From: CBDDHT01 sp965227905
Lineage (GTDB): Bacteria > Pseudomonadota > Alphaproteobacteria > Rhizobiales > Methyloligellaceae
Direction: 5' to 3'
DNA: 64,000 bases
NCBI GenBank assembly: GCA_965227905.1
Contig: OZ245780.1
Location: forward strand, 5,890,001 to 5,954,000
Part shown: in pieces, positions 17,397-25,737 of the stretch
Position numbering within the stretch: the stretch's first letter is position 1
Layout: each line of letters begins with the position of its first letter
Made by a program: the position numbers and the translations under genes
The notes under the pieces: model-generated
The model's database searches: none
Told to the model about the DNA's origin: nothing
The model's input: the letters and a program-made list of their open reading frames with translations, nothing else

Positions 17397-18761
17397 ATGA
17401 GGGTTGTCGAAACATTCGCAGATTTGGTGACAGGCTTGCGCCTGCGGCCTCTTCCAGAAGGTGCATTGATCGGCGCCCGACGATCCGTCGTCGATTGGTA
17501 TGGCGCCACCATCGCCGGCGGCAGCCTGCCACCGGCAACACTTCTGGCCGGTGCCCTCGCCCAGAGCGGCGGAAGGGCCAGGCTTTTGCCATCTGGCACA
17601 CCCTGCGAACCCCGTACGGCCGCACTGATAAACGGAACCGCAGCCCATACAGTCGAGGTCGACGACATTTATCGCGACGGCCTCTACCATCCCGGCGCAC
17701 CGGTAATCGCTGCGGCACTCGCACTCGCCGAAGAACGCGGCGTCCGTGGCATCGATCTCCTGCGTGCCGTGATCGCCGGATACGAGGTTTCCAACCGAAT
17801 AGCCGAGGCGGTTAACCCAGCACACTACCGCTACTGGCATACGACGGCGACCGTCGGCTTTTTCGGCGCTGCCGCTGCCGGAGCGTCGATACTAGGTCTC
17901 GATATTTCTCGGACATCTCACGCAATCGCCACAGCCGGGACATTCGCCGCCGGGCTACAACAGGCTTTTCGCAGCGATGCCATGAGCAAACCGCTACACG
18001 CAGGCCGTGCAGCCGAAGGCGGTATCCTGGCGGCACTAAGCGCAGAAGCCGGCATTACGGGTGCTCTCGATATTCTGGAAGGCCCAGCCGGATTCGCTGC
18101 CGCCATGAGCGAAGCGGTGGATTGGGAAAAAGCCACATACGATATTGGAGAGCGCTACACGATCGAGGCGATGTCCCAGAAAGCACATGCCTGCTGCGGT
18201 CACACATTTGCAGCAATCGATGGCGCACTTGAACTGCGCATGGAGCACGATCTCAAGCCTGACGATGTCGAGAGCGTCCATGTCCGCACCTACAATGCCG
18301 CCCTCGAAATCTGCGGCAACCCTGTGCCGCAGACAGCCTTCGAAGCCAAATTCAGCCTGCCATACTGCCTTGCGTCTGCCCTTTGCTACGGGCATGTCGC
18401 TCCTTCGGTCTTCAGCACCGGCGCCCTCAACGACTTCGATCAACGAAAGCTGATGGCACGGATTACACTAGCATTGGATCAGGAGCATGAAGCCGCTTTC
18501 CCAGCAAGGCGATCGGCAACCGTCGTGATCACGACGCGAAACGGGCACACTCTCGAACGCTATCGCCCGACACGGAAGGGCGATCCCGACGATCCACTGA
18601 GCGATGGTGAGCTATCGTCGAAGTTTCATGCTTTGTGTGACCCCGTGCTTGGAGATCAAGCGGCTGCGTCTCTCGAACAGATGCTCTGGCGACTGGATGA
18701 AATCGACAATCTCGCAGCTCTGCCGTTACAGACACCCTCCTTAAAGAAAGCCCACGGCTGA
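17397..18761 (+). CDS. MmgE/PrpD-family protein (2-methylcitrate dehydratase-like)
   Basis: 454 residues. Family features are the N-terminal helical domain with ALINGTAAHTVEVDDIYRDG (the position of the HxxDxDD-like loop), HPGAPVIAAALALAEERG and SQKAHACCGHTFAAIDGAL. Members dehydrate 2-methylcitrate or isomerise and dehydrate other tricarboxylates; many have unknown substrates. The ATG at 17397 is preferred over an in-frame one at 17304, which would overlap the dioxygenase gene. Coupled to the TauD-type gene, it may dehydrate the hydroxy acid that enzyme makes, but this is inference. A second paralogue lies at 26943-28373. Confidence 0.9.
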   Translation: MRVVETFADLVTGLRLRPLPEGALIGARRSVVDWYGATIAGGSLPPATLLAGALAQSGGRARLLPSGTPCEPRTAALINGTAAHTVEVDDIYRDGLYHPGAPVIAAALALAEERGVRGIDLLRAVIAGYEVSNRIAEAVNPAHYRYWHTTATVGFFGAAAAGASILGLDISRTSHAIATAGTFAAGLQQAFRSDAMSKPLHAGRAAEGGILAALSAEAGITGALDILEGPAGFAAAMSEAVDWEKATYDIGERYTIEAMSQKAHACCGHTFAAIDGALELRMEHDLKPDDVESVHVRTYNAALEICGNPVPQTAFEAKFSLPYCLASALCYGHVAPSVFSTGALNDFDQRKLMARITLALDQEHEAAFPARRSATVVITTRNGHTLERYRPTRKGDPDDPLSDGELSSKFHALCDPVLGDQAAASLEQMLWRLDEIDNLAALPLQTPSLKKAHG

Positions 18762-18778
18762 ACCTCGAACACGTCGTA

Positions 18779-19855
18779 CTACTGGGTTTTCCTGTCCGGC
18801 TCGAACCAGCCTTTGAGCCGCTCATAGGCGAACGGCGCGGCAATCACGATCACGAGAATGCGCCCAACATGGAGTGTCGCGACGAAACCCACGTCCAACC
18901 CTAACCCCAACGCGACGAGGCTCATTTCCGCCAGTCCGCCCGGCGCGAACGCCAAGACGCCTGTGATCACAGGCAATCCGACAAAACGCTCAATGAAGAT
19001 CGCCAACGCAACGGAAATCCCCATCATCAGCGTGACATGACCGAGGGCATAGACGAAGCCGGCTCGCACCGCCGCGAATGTTTCGCCAACGAAGCGTGCG
19101 CCGATATAGGCCCCAAGTACGACCTGCGCGGCCACGATCGCCTCATAAGGGGGGCTTGCCTTGCTGATCCCTGTGACATGGATCGCTGCACTTGCGATCA
19201 TCGGACAAATGATCAACGCGCCGGGGAAACGTACGCGCATCGCGACAAGGCCGCCGACGACACCTGCGGCTATGAGCAGACCCAGCTCACGATACGGAAC
19301 TTCCGCAATTCCAATCGATGCTTTGGCGGTTGTGCCCGTCTCCACCTCAAAGAGCAGCCGGATAATGAGCGGAATCGCAAAGACCACGAGTGTGACCCTG
19401 AGGGCGTGAGCGAGCGAGACACGACGGACGTCTGCGCCTGCATCTTCAGCAACCGTCACCATGGTATAGAGACCGCCAGGCAAGGCGCTGAAATAAGCCT
19501 CATTCAATGGAAAGCGTGCGACGAACCGATAGTAGGCGGTGCCTAGGACTGCGACGAGCAAGACATAGATCGGCACGAACACAAGGCTTCCGCCGAGGGC
19601 CGATAGTTTGGAAACCAGCTCGGGCGTGATAGTGGCGCCGAGCATCACGCCAATGACGACACGCATCGGGAGAACAAGAGGTCGACCCGGCCGGGCTACC
19701 GGCCACCCGATCATGGCCGCAGCTCCCGTCGCGGCAAGACCACCGAGCATGTATGGAAGCGGCCCGCCAGCAAAGTCCATCGCCAGGCCGCCGACAAAGG
19801 CGATGGCGAGACAGAATAATATGCGCCAAGGCGCAGTGACAGTGTGCTCAGCCAT
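18779..19855 (-). CDS. AbrB-family (PF05145-type) membrane protein
   Basis: 358 residues with about ten membrane segments arranged as a duplicated unit, matching the AbrB family once labelled ammonia monooxygenase. Typical pieces are GGPLPYMLGGL, the ALPGGLYTM segment at mid-protein and AFAPGGLAEMSLVALGLG near the end (the repeated PGG motif). The transported substrate is unknown. An in-frame GTG at 19900 would add 15 residues; neither start has a strong ribosome site. It is convergent with the PrpD gene, 17 bp away. Confidence 0.86.
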   Translation of the reverse strand: MAEHTVTAPWRILFCLAIAFVGGLAMDFAGGPLPYMLGGLAATGAAAMIGWPVARPGRPLVLPMRVVIGVMLGATITPELVSKLSALGGSLVFVPIYVLLVAVLGTAYYRFVARFPLNEAYFSALPGGLYTMVTVAEDAGADVRRVSLAHALRVTLVVFAIPLIIRLLFEVETGTTAKASIGIAEVPYRELGLLIAAGVVGGLVAMRVRFPGALIICPMIASAAIHVTGISKASPPYEAIVAAQVVLGAYIGARFVGETFAAVRAGFVYALGHVTLMMGISVALAIFIERFVGLPVITGVLAFAPGGLAEMSLVALGLGLDVGFVATLHVGRILVIVIAAPFAYERLKGWFEPDRKTQ

Positions 19856-20005
19856 AAGGTCGCTGGAGGGCCAGAAGAAGCAAGGTTGTTGCGAGTGCAC
19901 AAACTAGGGCATGTGCCGCGGATTGCAAATCCAACCGATTTCTCGATGCCCGATACCAACCGCCGCCAGCACTAGAGCCTGATTTAAAAGCCCTGAAGCC
20001 AGCTC

Positions 20006-20524
20006 TCAGATCTGAGGACTGCGAGGGTTGAATATTCGCGGCGGCTGAGGCGGTGGCTTTTGAGGCATGGATGGTGGCGGTACGATTTCGACATTAAGAG
20101 TCCCATTTTCCTCAAAGCCATGACGCGAAAACGGACGCTTTAGAATGATGCTGCCCTTTGACTTGGAAACAGCGTCTACCGCATCTTCCAGATCTTCAGC
20201 AGCGCGCCGCCGCCAGGGTAGTTTGTAGTAGCGCGGCTCCATCTCCCCATCGAGCCTCAGCCAGAGATAGATAGCTTCGCCTTCGTGCAGAGAAATGCTG
20301 AGTACGGCCGCACGCTCTACATTGCGTTCGAACCATGCGAAATCGACCGGCTTGGGTTTGCTTAGGAGGCCAGTGAAAAAGACGTAGGCGAGCGGCATGA
20401 ACAAAGCCGTGACCAGGACGGCTACGACCCGGATCCAAACGCGGCGAGGCGCCCAAATCGCGATGCTCGCAAGCAACGCGGCAATACCAATGGCGGCAGC
20501 AAAGACGTAGATCAGGACATCCAT
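20006..20524 (-). CDS. Membrane protein of the ExbB/TolR-like unit, unknown
   Basis: 172 residues: two membrane segments (about 4-24 and 31-52), then a beta-rich soluble domain (FERNVERAAVLSISLHEGEAI) and a proline-rich tail (PPPSMPQKPPPQPP). No family is recognised. It starts four bases after the stop of the TolR-like gene and is the last of three same-strand genes, so it is probably part of the same membrane complex. The proline-rich end recalls peptidoglycan- or protein-binding tails of energy-coupling systems, which is only suggestive. Confidence 0.7.
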   Translation of the reverse strand: MDVLIYVFAAAIGIAALLASIAIWAPRRVWIRVVAVLVTALFMPLAYVFFTGLLSKPKPVDFAWFERNVERAAVLSISLHEGEAIYLWLRLDGEMEPRYYKLPWRRRAAEDLEDAVDAVSKSKGSIILKRPFSRHGFEENGTLNVEIVPPPSMPQKPPPQPPRIFNPRSPQI

Positions 20525-20527
20525 GAT

Positions 20528-21127
20528 CTAAAGTCCCTTTGTGATGAGCGATCGGCGGAGCGTTGTCACGCTGCCATCGACGAGCTCGCCTTCACCGGTC
20601 AGCCGAAAACGGAAGGCCGTCTCTTCCTGATTATGGGTTGTCAGAACGACAGTCGATTTGAGCAATTGGTTGGTCGTATCAAGCGACTTGCGGACGCTGA
20701 CGACAACGGTGACCGGTACAAGCTGGCCGGCCGGCAATGGCCCATACATATGGACATTCACCACATACTCGCCTGCAGGGATTCCGCGGCTGTACGAGAT
20801 CTCATAGTTTTCGTCCGTTGCGTCCCCGTCGGCCCCAAGATCGTCGCGTAGCAGATTGAAGACCTGATTGCCCTGGTTCCAGAAACCGACGGGACCCGCA
20901 CCAGGCGCTTTGACCCATAGATCGACGTCATACGGCTTGTCGCTCGGCCAATGCATCTCGACGATCACGTTGCCTGGTGCTTTGTGGTCCTCGGCTACGC
21001 GTTTGGCCTTCTGCAAATGCGGAAGCAGCATGATGACCATGGCAACGAAACCGATGAGCGCCAGAAGCAACACATCCCGGAAGACGGTCCCAGCCGCATG
21101 CTCTTCATCGAAATCATCAAGTCCTTG
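20528..21127 (-). CDS. TolR/ExbD-positioned single-pass protein with DUF2135-like periplasmic domain
   Basis: About 199 residues from a GTG at 21127 (GGAG four bases before; overlaps the upstream gene by 11 bp). One membrane segment (about 20-42) follows a short cytoplasmic lead, as in ExbD/TolR. The C-terminal domain does not look like ExbD; it reads like the beta-sandwich of DUF2135/YfaP proteins, with IVEMHWPSDKPYDVDLWVKA, NLLRDDLG and IPAGEYVVNVHMYGP. It lies directly after a MotA/TolQ/ExbB-family gene, so it may be the periplasmic effector coupled to that proton channel. The domain call is by eye. Confidence 0.75.
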   Translation of the reverse strand, partial: QGLDDFDEEHAAGTVFRDVLLLALIGFVAMVIMLLPHLQKAKRVAEDHKAPGNVIVEMHWPSDKPYDVDLWVKAPGAGPVGFWNQGNQVFNLLRDDLGADGDATDENYEISYSRGIPAGEYVVNVHMYGPLPAGQLVPVTVVVSVRKSLDTTNQLLKSTVVLTTHNQEETAFRFRLTGEGELVDGSVTTLRRSLITKGL

Positions 21128-21773
21128 CACCGCGCTCCCCCAAAGCAACGATTTCCGTGAGAAGGTCGACTGTGCCTGTCGCCAGCAATCGATGATTGAC
21201 GATGAGCCAGACGTTCAGAATAGCGCCAAGCAGCGTGGTATAGAGCGCAATGGACATGCCCGTGATCAGCGTGGAGACCATGGGTCCGACTGTGTCGACC
21301 TCGGCCGCAGCCTGCGGATCGACACCGGAAAGCGCAATGATGAAACCGATTACGGTGCCGATAAGGCCGAGAAAAACGAGTGAATTGGCCACATGACGGA
21401 CGATTGCGATTCTGTGACTGAGTTTCAGTCGCAACATACCGATCCGGATTGAACGGCCTTCGCCGTCCCCGCCGGCAATCGACTCCAGGTAGGTTGCGGC
21501 GCGCCCCCCGGCAGGCGGCCTGCCGGATTTCACGTCATTGAGAGCGCGGCTCGTTTGCCAGACCTTCAGGCCGGCAAGCGCAAGCCCATAGAGAAACACG
21601 GCAATGATGATTCCGGAGAGAATGATCATATGCTGGCCGAACAAGGCCGTTAGCCAACCTTGGAGATAGGCTGCGCCCGAAAGAGCGAAAGCCACCAGAT
21701 TGATCAGAACAAACCGCAGCAGCAACAGATAGTCGTGTGCCAAGTGATCCTCCTCGCCCGCGGGCGCGTTCAT
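21117..21773 (-). CDS. MotA/TolQ/ExbB-family proton channel protein
   Basis: 218 residues with membrane segments near 19-41, 48-70, 128-150 and 168-192. The channel signature is present: SLVFLGLIGTVIGFIIALSG followed by STLITGMSIALYTTLLGAI, the two helices that line the proton path in ExbB/TolQ. It begins a three-gene set with a single-pass protein and a further membrane protein, but there is no TonB, Tol or Pal gene beside it, so the work done by this motor unit is unknown. The end overlaps the next gene's start. Confidence 0.87.
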   Translation of the reverse strand: MNAPAGEEDHLAHDYLLLLRFVLINLVAFALSGAAYLQGWLTALFGQHMIILSGIIIAVFLYGLALAGLKVWQTSRALNDVKSGRPPAGGRAATYLESIAGGDGEGRSIRIGMLRLKLSHRIAIVRHVANSLVFLGLIGTVIGFIIALSGVDPQAAAEVDTVGPMVSTLITGMSIALYTTLLGAILNVWLIVNHRLLATGTVDLLTEIVALGERGART

Positions 21774-21930
21774 CCAACGTTTCGGTTAGATGCGCATGCA
21801 CGCCGGCGAAAAGAATACCACTTTTGCGCGAAACACATGTTTTGCAGACATGTCGCTCTGGATTGCATGCCAGACCTTGTCTACTCTCTGGCCAAGACAA
21901 GAGCTCAAGCCAAAGTGAGGATAGACAATA

Positions 21931-22704
21931 ATGGCCGTCTCAACTCAGATCGCCGATGAGATTTCTCCCGCCGAATGGCAAATGCGTGTGGACCTGGCCG
22001 CTGCTTATCGGCTCGTGCACGAATATGGATGGACCGACCTGCTGGCAACGCATCTCTCGGCGCGCGTTCCCGATGCGACCGATCAGTTTCTGATCAACCC
22101 CTACGGGCTGCTCTTCGAAGAGATCACCGCATCGTCTCTCGTCAAAGTTGACGAGCACGGCAATATCCTGAGTGAGACCGAATACGACATCAATCCGGCC
22201 GGATTTACGATCCACTCCGCGGTTCACATGGCCCGCCCGGATGCAGCCGCCGTCATCCATACCCATACGGCGGCTGGCGTCGGTGTTGCGACACAGAAGC
22301 AGGGTATTCTGCCGCTTACACAGCAGTCACTCGCGGTCATCGCCCATACGGGTTATCACGACTATGAGGGTATCGCGACGGATCTGTCAGAACGCGAGAC
22401 AATCGCCAGAGATCTTGGCGATAACAATGTGCTGGTGCTGCGCAATCACGGTCTTCTGACAGTTGGGCGCACAGTTGCCGAAGCCTTTGTTTGGATGTTC
22501 AGGGCGGAACGAGCCTGCCGATTTCAATTGGCTTTCCAGCAGGCTGGCGCCGAAGCCATGGAGATTCCCGAAGAGGTGCAACGCGTCACCATCGAGCGCG
22601 CCAGACAATTCGCGTCAGACAGCGGGTATCGCCCGATCGGCAAGCTCGAATGGCCGGCATTGATGCGGAAACTCGACAAAATCGATCCGTCGTACAAGGA
22701 CTAA
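21931..22704 (+). CDS. Class II aldolase/adducin-family protein
   Basis: 257 residues. The zinc histidines are recognisable: HTHTAAG (two) and RNHGLL (third). The catalytic glutamate of fuculose-phosphate aldolase (SSE..xH) is not present; the equivalent stretch is NPAGFTIHSAVH, as in the large adducin-like subgroup, so true aldolase activity is uncertain. GTGAGGA precedes the ATG. An inverted repeat CTTGTCT/AGACAAG (21877-21902) ends 28 bp before the start and could be an operator. The SDR gene begins three bases after the stop, indicating joint expression. Confidence 0.88.
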   Translation: MAVSTQIADEISPAEWQMRVDLAAAYRLVHEYGWTDLLATHLSARVPDATDQFLINPYGLLFEEITASSLVKVDEHGNILSETEYDINPAGFTIHSAVHMARPDAAAVIHTHTAAGVGVATQKQGILPLTQQSLAVIAHTGYHDYEGIATDLSERETIARDLGDNNVLVLRNHGLLTVGRTVAEAFVWMFRAERACRFQLAFQQAGAEAMEIPEEVQRVTIERARQFASDSGYRPIGKLEWPALMRKLDKIDPSYKD

Positions 22705-22707
22705 CCG

Positions 22708-23454
22708 GTGAGCGGAGTGCGCCGCACGGCGCTGATTACAGGTTCAGGCAAGAATATCGGCCGCGCGGTCGCCCTTGCTCTTGCCAATGACGGCTTCAAT
22801 GTCGCCGTCAACGGATCGCAGGATCGAGAGTCTTGCGAAAGTGTCGCTGCAGAGGCCCGCGGTCTTGGTGTCGATGCAATCGTTGCAATGGGCGATATCG
22901 GCTCGCCGGAAGGGGCCGCATCTGTTGCAAAGGCTGCGATCGATGCCTTCGGCGCCGTTGATGTTCTGATCAATAACGCCGCGATCCGTCCAAAATCGCC
23001 ATTTCTTGAAATGGACGAGGCGGAGTGGCACCGCGTTCTGAATGTGGATTTGAATGCAGCCTTCTGGTTGGCAAGGGCCTGTCTACCAGCGATGGTGGAG
23101 CGTGGTTGGGGCCGTATCGTCAATTTCGCCGGCATGAACGCCCTCAAAGGTTATGCCAGCCGGCCGCATGTCTCCGTCGCAAAGCATGGCGCCTGGGGGC
23201 TGACGAAGTCGCTGGCGATGGAGTTCGGCCCGAAAGGCATCACCGTGAATATCATCTCGCCAGGACCGATCGGTACGGAGCATGACGATAACCCTGAGAT
23301 GGCGGCTCACATCCAATCGCAGGTCGGACTCATTCCGGTCGGACGGTTGGGCCATCCGGATGAGGTGGCTGCGGCAACCGCAATGCTTGTGTCTGATGGC
23401 GGGGCGTTCATCAACGGTCAACTCATTCAGGTGAATGGTGGCGCACAGACATAG
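22708..23454 (+). CDS. SDR-family protein without the canonical catalytic Ser and Tyr
   Basis: 248 residues with an intact NAD(P)-binding half: TGSGKNIGRAVA (TGxxxxIG) and DVLINNAAIRP (NNAA). The active-site half is unusual. The Ser position (IVNxSS) reads IVNFAGMN, and the YxxxK motif reads HVSVAKHG, so Tyr is Val while the Lys is kept. The C-terminus DGGAFINGQLIQVNGG is normal. It may bind cofactor or substrate without ordinary dehydrogenation, or use other residues such as the neighbouring His. It is tightly linked to the class II aldolase gene and followed by an exporter gene. Confidence 0.88.
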   Translation: MSGVRRTALITGSGKNIGRAVALALANDGFNVAVNGSQDRESCESVAAEARGLGVDAIVAMGDIGSPEGAASVAKAAIDAFGAVDVLINNAAIRPKSPFLEMDEAEWHRVLNVDLNAAFWLARACLPAMVERGWGRIVNFAGMNALKGYASRPHVSVAKHGAWGLTKSLAMEFGPKGITVNIISPGPIGTEHDDNPEMAAHIQSQVGLIPVGRLGHPDEVAAATAMLVSDGGAFINGQLIQVNGGAQT

Positions 23455-23541
23455 TGAGAATCGCAATTCTGATGGCTTATGTCTGCCATGTCGCGCAGCA
23501 GCGCCATTCCCTGACGTCGACCAAGCCGATATACCCTAGAA

Positions 23542-24507
23542 ATGCCCAAAGCGTCGCCACCTGGTATGCGAAGGGCGGTAGCGCGCAGAATCGCTCGCCG
23601 GACCGCTTGGTGGAGTACTGTTCCCGGCAATGTTCGCGGGAGCATTTGGATGCTCATCGCGGCAGGTTTGTTTGCGGCGATGGTCGCCATGATCAAGGCG
23701 GCCGGTGAAACGCTGCACGTCACCGAAATCCTTTTCTTTCGCCAACTCTTCATGATCATGCTGGTCTTGCCGGTGATCGCCCGCGGTTTTCCCGAAGTGC
23801 TGACTACCGCACGTTTCGACCTCCAACTTGTCCGCATTGCATCCGCATTAACAGCGATGCTTCTGAGCTTCACAGCCGTATTCCATCTGCCTCTGGCCGA
23901 TGTGATCACGATCGGCTTTGCCAAGACCTTCTTCATAACGATCTTCGCCATCGTCATTCTCAGCGAGACTGTAGGCATTCGGCGCTGGTCAGCCATGGCA
24001 GTCGGATTTGCGGGTGTGTTGATTGTCGCGAGCCCCGAGGGAGGCGAAAGCCTCAATATCTATGGACTGATGGCTATTGCCGGTGCCGCCGCGGCAGCTT
24101 TGGTGATGGTCATCATTCGAATGCTGACACGTACCGACAAACCCGTGACGATATTGACCTACCAAGCCATCGGCATCGGACTTCTGACACTCCCTCCGAC
24201 GATCTGGTTCTGGAAAACCCCGACACTGGAAGAGCTTCTTCTTCTTATTGCGATCGGTGGTGTATCTTTGCTTGGCCAGATGTCCAACATCTACGCATTT
24301 CGTGCAGGCGAAGCCAGTGCCATTGCCCCTCTCGACTATCTGCGCTTGTTCTATGCGACAATTTTCGGATTGGTCTGGTTCGATGAATGGCCTGAGCCCA
24401 AGGTCTTCATCGGGGCCGCCATTATCATCGGCGCGGCTCTCTACACGATGCGTCGCGAACTGCAGGTCGCGCGAGAAAAACAAAAGGCCGTCCAAGACGA
24501 CACATGA
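23542..24507 (+). CDS. DMT-superfamily (EamA) transporter
   Basis: About 321 residues with ten membrane segments in two EamA repeats. Conserved pieces are TEILFFRQLFMIMLVLPVIA in the first repeat, FAKTFFITIFAIVILSETVG, and the second-repeat GEASAIAPLDYLRLFYATIF. It probably exports a metabolite. The start is uncertain: the ATG at 23542 has no ribosome site, and ATG codons at 23566 and 23650 (GGGAG before the last) are alternatives, although the last would begin within the first membrane helix. It follows the aldolase and SDR genes on the same strand and converges on a CoA-transferase gene. Confidence 0.88.
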   Translation: MPKASPPGMRRAVARRIARRTAWWSTVPGNVRGSIWMLIAAGLFAAMVAMIKAAGETLHVTEILFFRQLFMIMLVLPVIARGFPEVLTTARFDLQLVRIASALTAMLLSFTAVFHLPLADVITIGFAKTFFITIFAIVILSETVGIRRWSAMAVGFAGVLIVASPEGGESLNIYGLMAIAGAAAAALVMVIIRMLTRTDKPVTILTYQAIGIGLLTLPPTIWFWKTPTLEELLLLIAIGGVSLLGQMSNIYAFRAGEASAIAPLDYLRLFYATIFGLVWFDEWPEPKVFIGAAIIIGAALYTMRRELQVAREKQKAVQDDT

Positions 24508-24525
24508 GACCAACGGCCCCGTTCG

Positions 24526-25716
24526 TCAGATAATCTTCTTCGCCTTCAGTTCGGCCCGCTCACTAGCATCGACACCAATGCGTTCAAGAATCGCGTCCGT
24601 GTCTGCGCCAAGCGCCGGCCCGGCCTTATTGGGGAGCGCTTCTCCCGCAACACGAACAGGCCCCGTCAGCATGCGGACCTTCTCTTCACCTTTTTCATCG
24701 GTAAACGGTCCGACGCGGCCTTGTTCCTCGACAAAGGGGTTCTCGAGAGCCTCTTTCACGTCGAAAACCGGCGCGACCGGGGCTACGCCGCTCAAATGCT
24801 CAAGCCATTCGGCTGTTGTCCGTTGCATCAGAACCTCATCGAGCATCTCGGTTACGAGCATCCGGTTTTCCAACCGCGCTTTGAAGGTCGAGAAGCGTGG
24901 ATCGTCAGCCCACTCTTCATGTCCAAGCTGTCGTGCCAAGACCGGCCAGAATTTCTCCTTGTTGCACATGACAAAGAGCCAGCCATCCTTAGTGCGATAG
25001 AGCTGCGATGGTGTTAGCGAGGGATGCGAAGAGCGCGCCTCACGGCCCTGGACATGGCCTGAATTCAAATACCAGGAGGCCAGATAGCCGACATTGTGGA
25101 GCGCCGTGTCGAAGAGACTGACATCGACATCCATGCCTTTTCCGCTGGCTCTGGCTCCGACAATACCGGAGACGAGACCGAACACGGTCATCAATCCGGT
25201 CATCAAATCGACGACAGATAGCCCGAAGCGCTCAGGCGCGCCGTCCGGATCGCCTGTGACACTGAGATAGCCCGCTTCGGCCTGCATCAAATAGTCATAG
25301 CCAGGCCAATCTTTGCGAGACCCCTCGCGCCCGTAAGCCGAGAGGTGCGCGCAGACAATCTTTGGATTAACCTCTTTCAGATCTTCATATGTGAGGCCGA
25401 GTTTTTCGGGCAGATCGCCACGGAGATTGTCAAGCAGACCGTCGGATTGCGCCACCAGTTTGTGCAGCAGCTCCTGACCTTCAGGTGCCTTCAAATTGAG
25501 TGTCAGACTTCGTTTGTTCCGATTGAACGAATGGAAGAACTGGCTTGACCCGTCCTCCATGAAGAACGGCCCGACGCCGCGGCTCATATCGCCGCCATCG
25601 ACAGGGTTTTCGATCTTGATGACCTCGGCGCCGAGATCGCCGAGCAGCATGGTGCCGAAGGGGCCCGCCCCATACTGTTCGACCGCCAGTATCGTTACGC
25701 CATCCAGGGGCAGCAC
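24526..25716 (-). CDS. Family III CoA-transferase (CaiB/BaiF)
   Basis: 396 residues from a GTG start at 25716 with AAGGA nine bases before. It carries GVTILAVEQYGAGPFGTMLLG, FHSFNRNKRSLTLNLKAPEG and SAYGREGSRKDWPGYDYLMQ, with the catalytic Asp in SVVDLMTGLM. It is the last gene of a five-gene leftward operon: CoA-transferase (28950), MaoC-like, PrpD-like, acyl-CoA dehydrogenase and this one, with gaps of 13 to 34 bp. The presence of two CoA-transferases in one operon suggests separate activation of two acids, or CoA recycling from product to substrate. Confidence 0.93.
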   Translation of the reverse strand: MLPLDGVTILAVEQYGAGPFGTMLLGDLGAEVIKIENPVDGGDMSRGVGPFFMEDGSSQFFHSFNRNKRSLTLNLKAPEGQELLHKLVAQSDGLLDNLRGDLPEKLGLTYEDLKEVNPKIVCAHLSAYGREGSRKDWPGYDYLMQAEAGYLSVTGDPDGAPERFGLSVVDLMTGLMTVFGLVSGIVGARASGKGMDVDVSLFDTALHNVGYLASWYLNSGHVQGREARSSHPSLTPSQLYRTKDGWLFVMCNKEKFWPVLARQLGHEEWADDPRFSTFKARLENRMLVTEMLDEVLMQRTTAEWLEHLSGVAPVAPVFDVKEALENPFVEEQGRVGPFTDEKGEEKVRMLTGPVRVAGEALPNKAGPALGADTDAILERIGVDASERAELKAKKII

Positions 25717-25737
25717 AGGGTCAAATCCTTCCTGCCG

